A stretch of 64,000 bases of DNA from contig OY762279.1 of NCBI GenBank assembly GCA_963665455.1, positions 4,340,001 through 4,404,000 of the forward strand, in the 5' to 3' direction. The notes beneath the pieces are model-generated. The model saw only the letters and a program-made list of their open reading frames with translations. It searched no databases and was not told the DNA's origin. Position 1 is the stretch's first letter, and each line of letters begins with the position of its first letter. Positions 63,046 through 64,000 of the stretch are shown in pieces. Made by a program: the position numbers and the translations under genes. Origin of the DNA: VXNE01 sp963665455. GTDB taxonomy: Bacteria > Pseudomonadota > Gammaproteobacteria > Pseudomonadales > Azotimanducaceae.

Positions 63046-64000
63046 CTAGTCCGCCCAACGCTCCAGCACCTCCCCCAACTCTGCCTTTAGCGGAGCCAAG
63101 TGCGCCTCGTACGCCCGCCAGTGCGTCTTGGCCTCCCGATAGATCGGCCGCCGGACCTGCTCGGCGCTCGCCGTGCGCACCACGCGCTCGGTCTCGTGGA
63201 AGCGCAGACACGCTTCCTCGAACGGCAGGCCGCAGTGGTCTAGGAGCCGCCGCGTCTCGCCCTCCGTGTCGTCGACCACCCGCTCGTAGACGACGCGATG
63301 CACCCGCCCCGGCAGCACGCGGTCCCAGTGGGCCATCACGTCCACGTAGTTCCGATAGTACGTCGCCACCGTCTCCAGGTCGTAGCCGAACGTCTGCCCC
63401 CGGGCGAAGTTCTGCTTGTAGATGCTGAAGCAGCAGCCGAGGGGATGGCGGCGCGTGTCGACGAAGACGGCGTTCGGCAACATGCAGGCGATGAGCCCCA
63501 CGTGCATGAAGTTGTTCGGCATCTTGTCGACGAAGTGGGGCGCGTTGCCATGGTAGGGCTCGGTTTCCGCTAGGTAGCGCCGTCCCAGGGCGGCGAACTG
63601 CTCCGGCGACATGTTCCGCACGCACGCCGGATAGCCCGGCGGGGCACCGCCCCGGCGCGGGTCGAGTTCGCGGACGTAGCCCAGGATGTGCGGCAGTTCC
63701 ATGGTGCCCTGCACGGCACTGTGCGAGGACAGAATCTGGTCGACGAGGGTCGAGCCGGAGCGCGGCAGGCCGATCACGAAGATCGGGACGGGGCCGTCGT
63801 TCGCGCCCGCCGTCCGTTCCGCGAGCGCCTCAGCGGTGAACGTGTCCTTCAGCGCCGCGCACTGGCGCTCGAAACGCTCGACGTTGAAGCGTTCGTGGCG
63901 GTGGCGGATGGCGTTGCCGGCCCGGTAGTGCTCGAACGCCGCCTCCACCTCGCCCCGATCCTCGAACGCCTTGCCCAGCGCGAATTGGACTGCGGCCAGC
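63046..64000 (-). CDS. TPR/sulfotransferase family protein (5' end outside window)
   Basis: Partial: the frame continues past the right edge without a stop. The visible part has a TPR-like helix (FALGKAFEDRGEVEAAFEHY) and a sulfotransferase domain. PAPS 5'-phosphosulfate loop is FVIGLPRSGSTLVDQIL, and the 3'-phosphate region is FVDTRRHPLGCCFSIYKQ. Sulfates a glycan, lipid or protein-linked acceptor. With the nearby sulfatase it suggests that sulfated compounds matter in this organism. Confidence 0.88.
   Translation of the reverse strand, partial: LAAVQFALGKAFEDRGEVEAAFEHYRAGNAIRHRHERFNVERFERQCAALKDTFTAEALAERTAGANDGPVPIFVIGLPRSGSTLVDQILSSHSAVQGTMELPHILGYVRELDPRRGGAPPGYPACVRNMSPEQFAALGRRYLAETEPYHGNAPHFVDKMPNNFMHVGLIACMLPNAVFVDTRRHPLGCCFSIYKQNFARGQTFGYDLETVATYYRNYVDVMAHWDRVLPGRVHRVVYERVVDDTEGETRRLLDHCGLPFEEACLRFHETERVVRTASAEQVRRPIYREAKTHWRAYEAHLAPLKAELGEVLERWAD

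Noticed and set aside
1..64000. tRNA, rRNA, riboswitch and CRISPR
   Set aside because: None recognised on either strand by reading; a covariance-model search was not possible.

Overview
The window is high-G+C bacterial chromosome, most likely from a Gram-negative, aerobic heterotroph and probably a proteobacterium. The Gram-negative call rests on a TonB-dependent receptor with a TonB box, PnuC and a periplasmic-type PQQ dehydrogenase. The aerobic call rests on HpaB-type hydroxylase, ring-cleavage dioxygenases, a TauD-type oxygenase and an acyl-CoA dehydrogenase. No rRNA, tRNA or CRISPR array was seen, and the species cannot be named from this sequence.

Layout. (1) 0-20 kb is chromosomal metabolism. 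It holds a FrnE-like DsbA protein, VOC proteins, a membrane-anchored heptad-repeat protein, TypA/BipA and a beta-lactamase-fold hydrolase. A three-gene aromatic operon (HpaB-type hydroxylase, extradiol dioxygenase, FAH hydrolase) lies divergent from a DOPA-dioxygenase-family gene. Then come an enoyl-CoA hydratase, a fused 2Fe-2S/molybdopterin dehydrogenase, a MaoC pair, a carboxylesterase, a TauD-family oxygenase and an acyl-CoA dehydrogenase. (2) 20.2-44.3 kb is a defence island. Its frame is a class 1 DISARM locus on the minus strand, transcribed drmD, drmMI, ... drmA, drmB, drmC, and split by about 10.7 kb. drmA carries a one-base frameshift.

(3) Inside the split DISARM locus (26.2-36.9 kb) lie several insertions. 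They are a DUF4258/DUF2283 pair, a decayed second copy of the drmA 5' end, a MITE-like element, and an intact-looking IS with a passenger DNA adenine methylase and a perfect 9-bp target duplication. There is also a bacterial ubiquitin-like conjugation operon, visibly less G+C-rich than its surroundings: Ubl, E2-like, JAMM-E1 fusion, DUF6527 and an SDH Clp-fold serine protease. It is divergent from an XRE regulator/ImmA-IrrE protease pair, with duplicated palindromes in the shared promoter region. A frame-disrupted nucleotidyltransferase gene and an unknown gene are translationally coupled to drmMI. (4) 44.3-46.5 kb holds a 65-bp tandem duplication, an IS110-family transposase broken by a 14-bp insertion, and an orphan DUF433 antitoxin with a toxin stub.

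(5) 46.5-64 kb is chromosomal again: esterase/SDR pair, PhzF, NTF2-like protein, PnuC, POT transporter, nitroreductase, 3-hydroxyisobutyrate-dehydrogenase-family protein, sulfatase, TonB receptor, PQQ dehydrogenase with C-terminal cytochrome c, an HSL-type hydrolase, a Phd-like antitoxin, a methyltransferase and a sulfotransferase running off the right edge.

The most interesting object is the Ubl operon at 31.0-35.6 kb. It has an E1-like enzyme and an E2-like protein that both lack a cysteine where a catalytic one is expected. Its Ubl needs C-terminal processing, its JAMM peptidase is complete, and a ClpP-fold protease ends the operon. The whole sits under an apparent damage- or infection-responsive XRE/ImmA switch.
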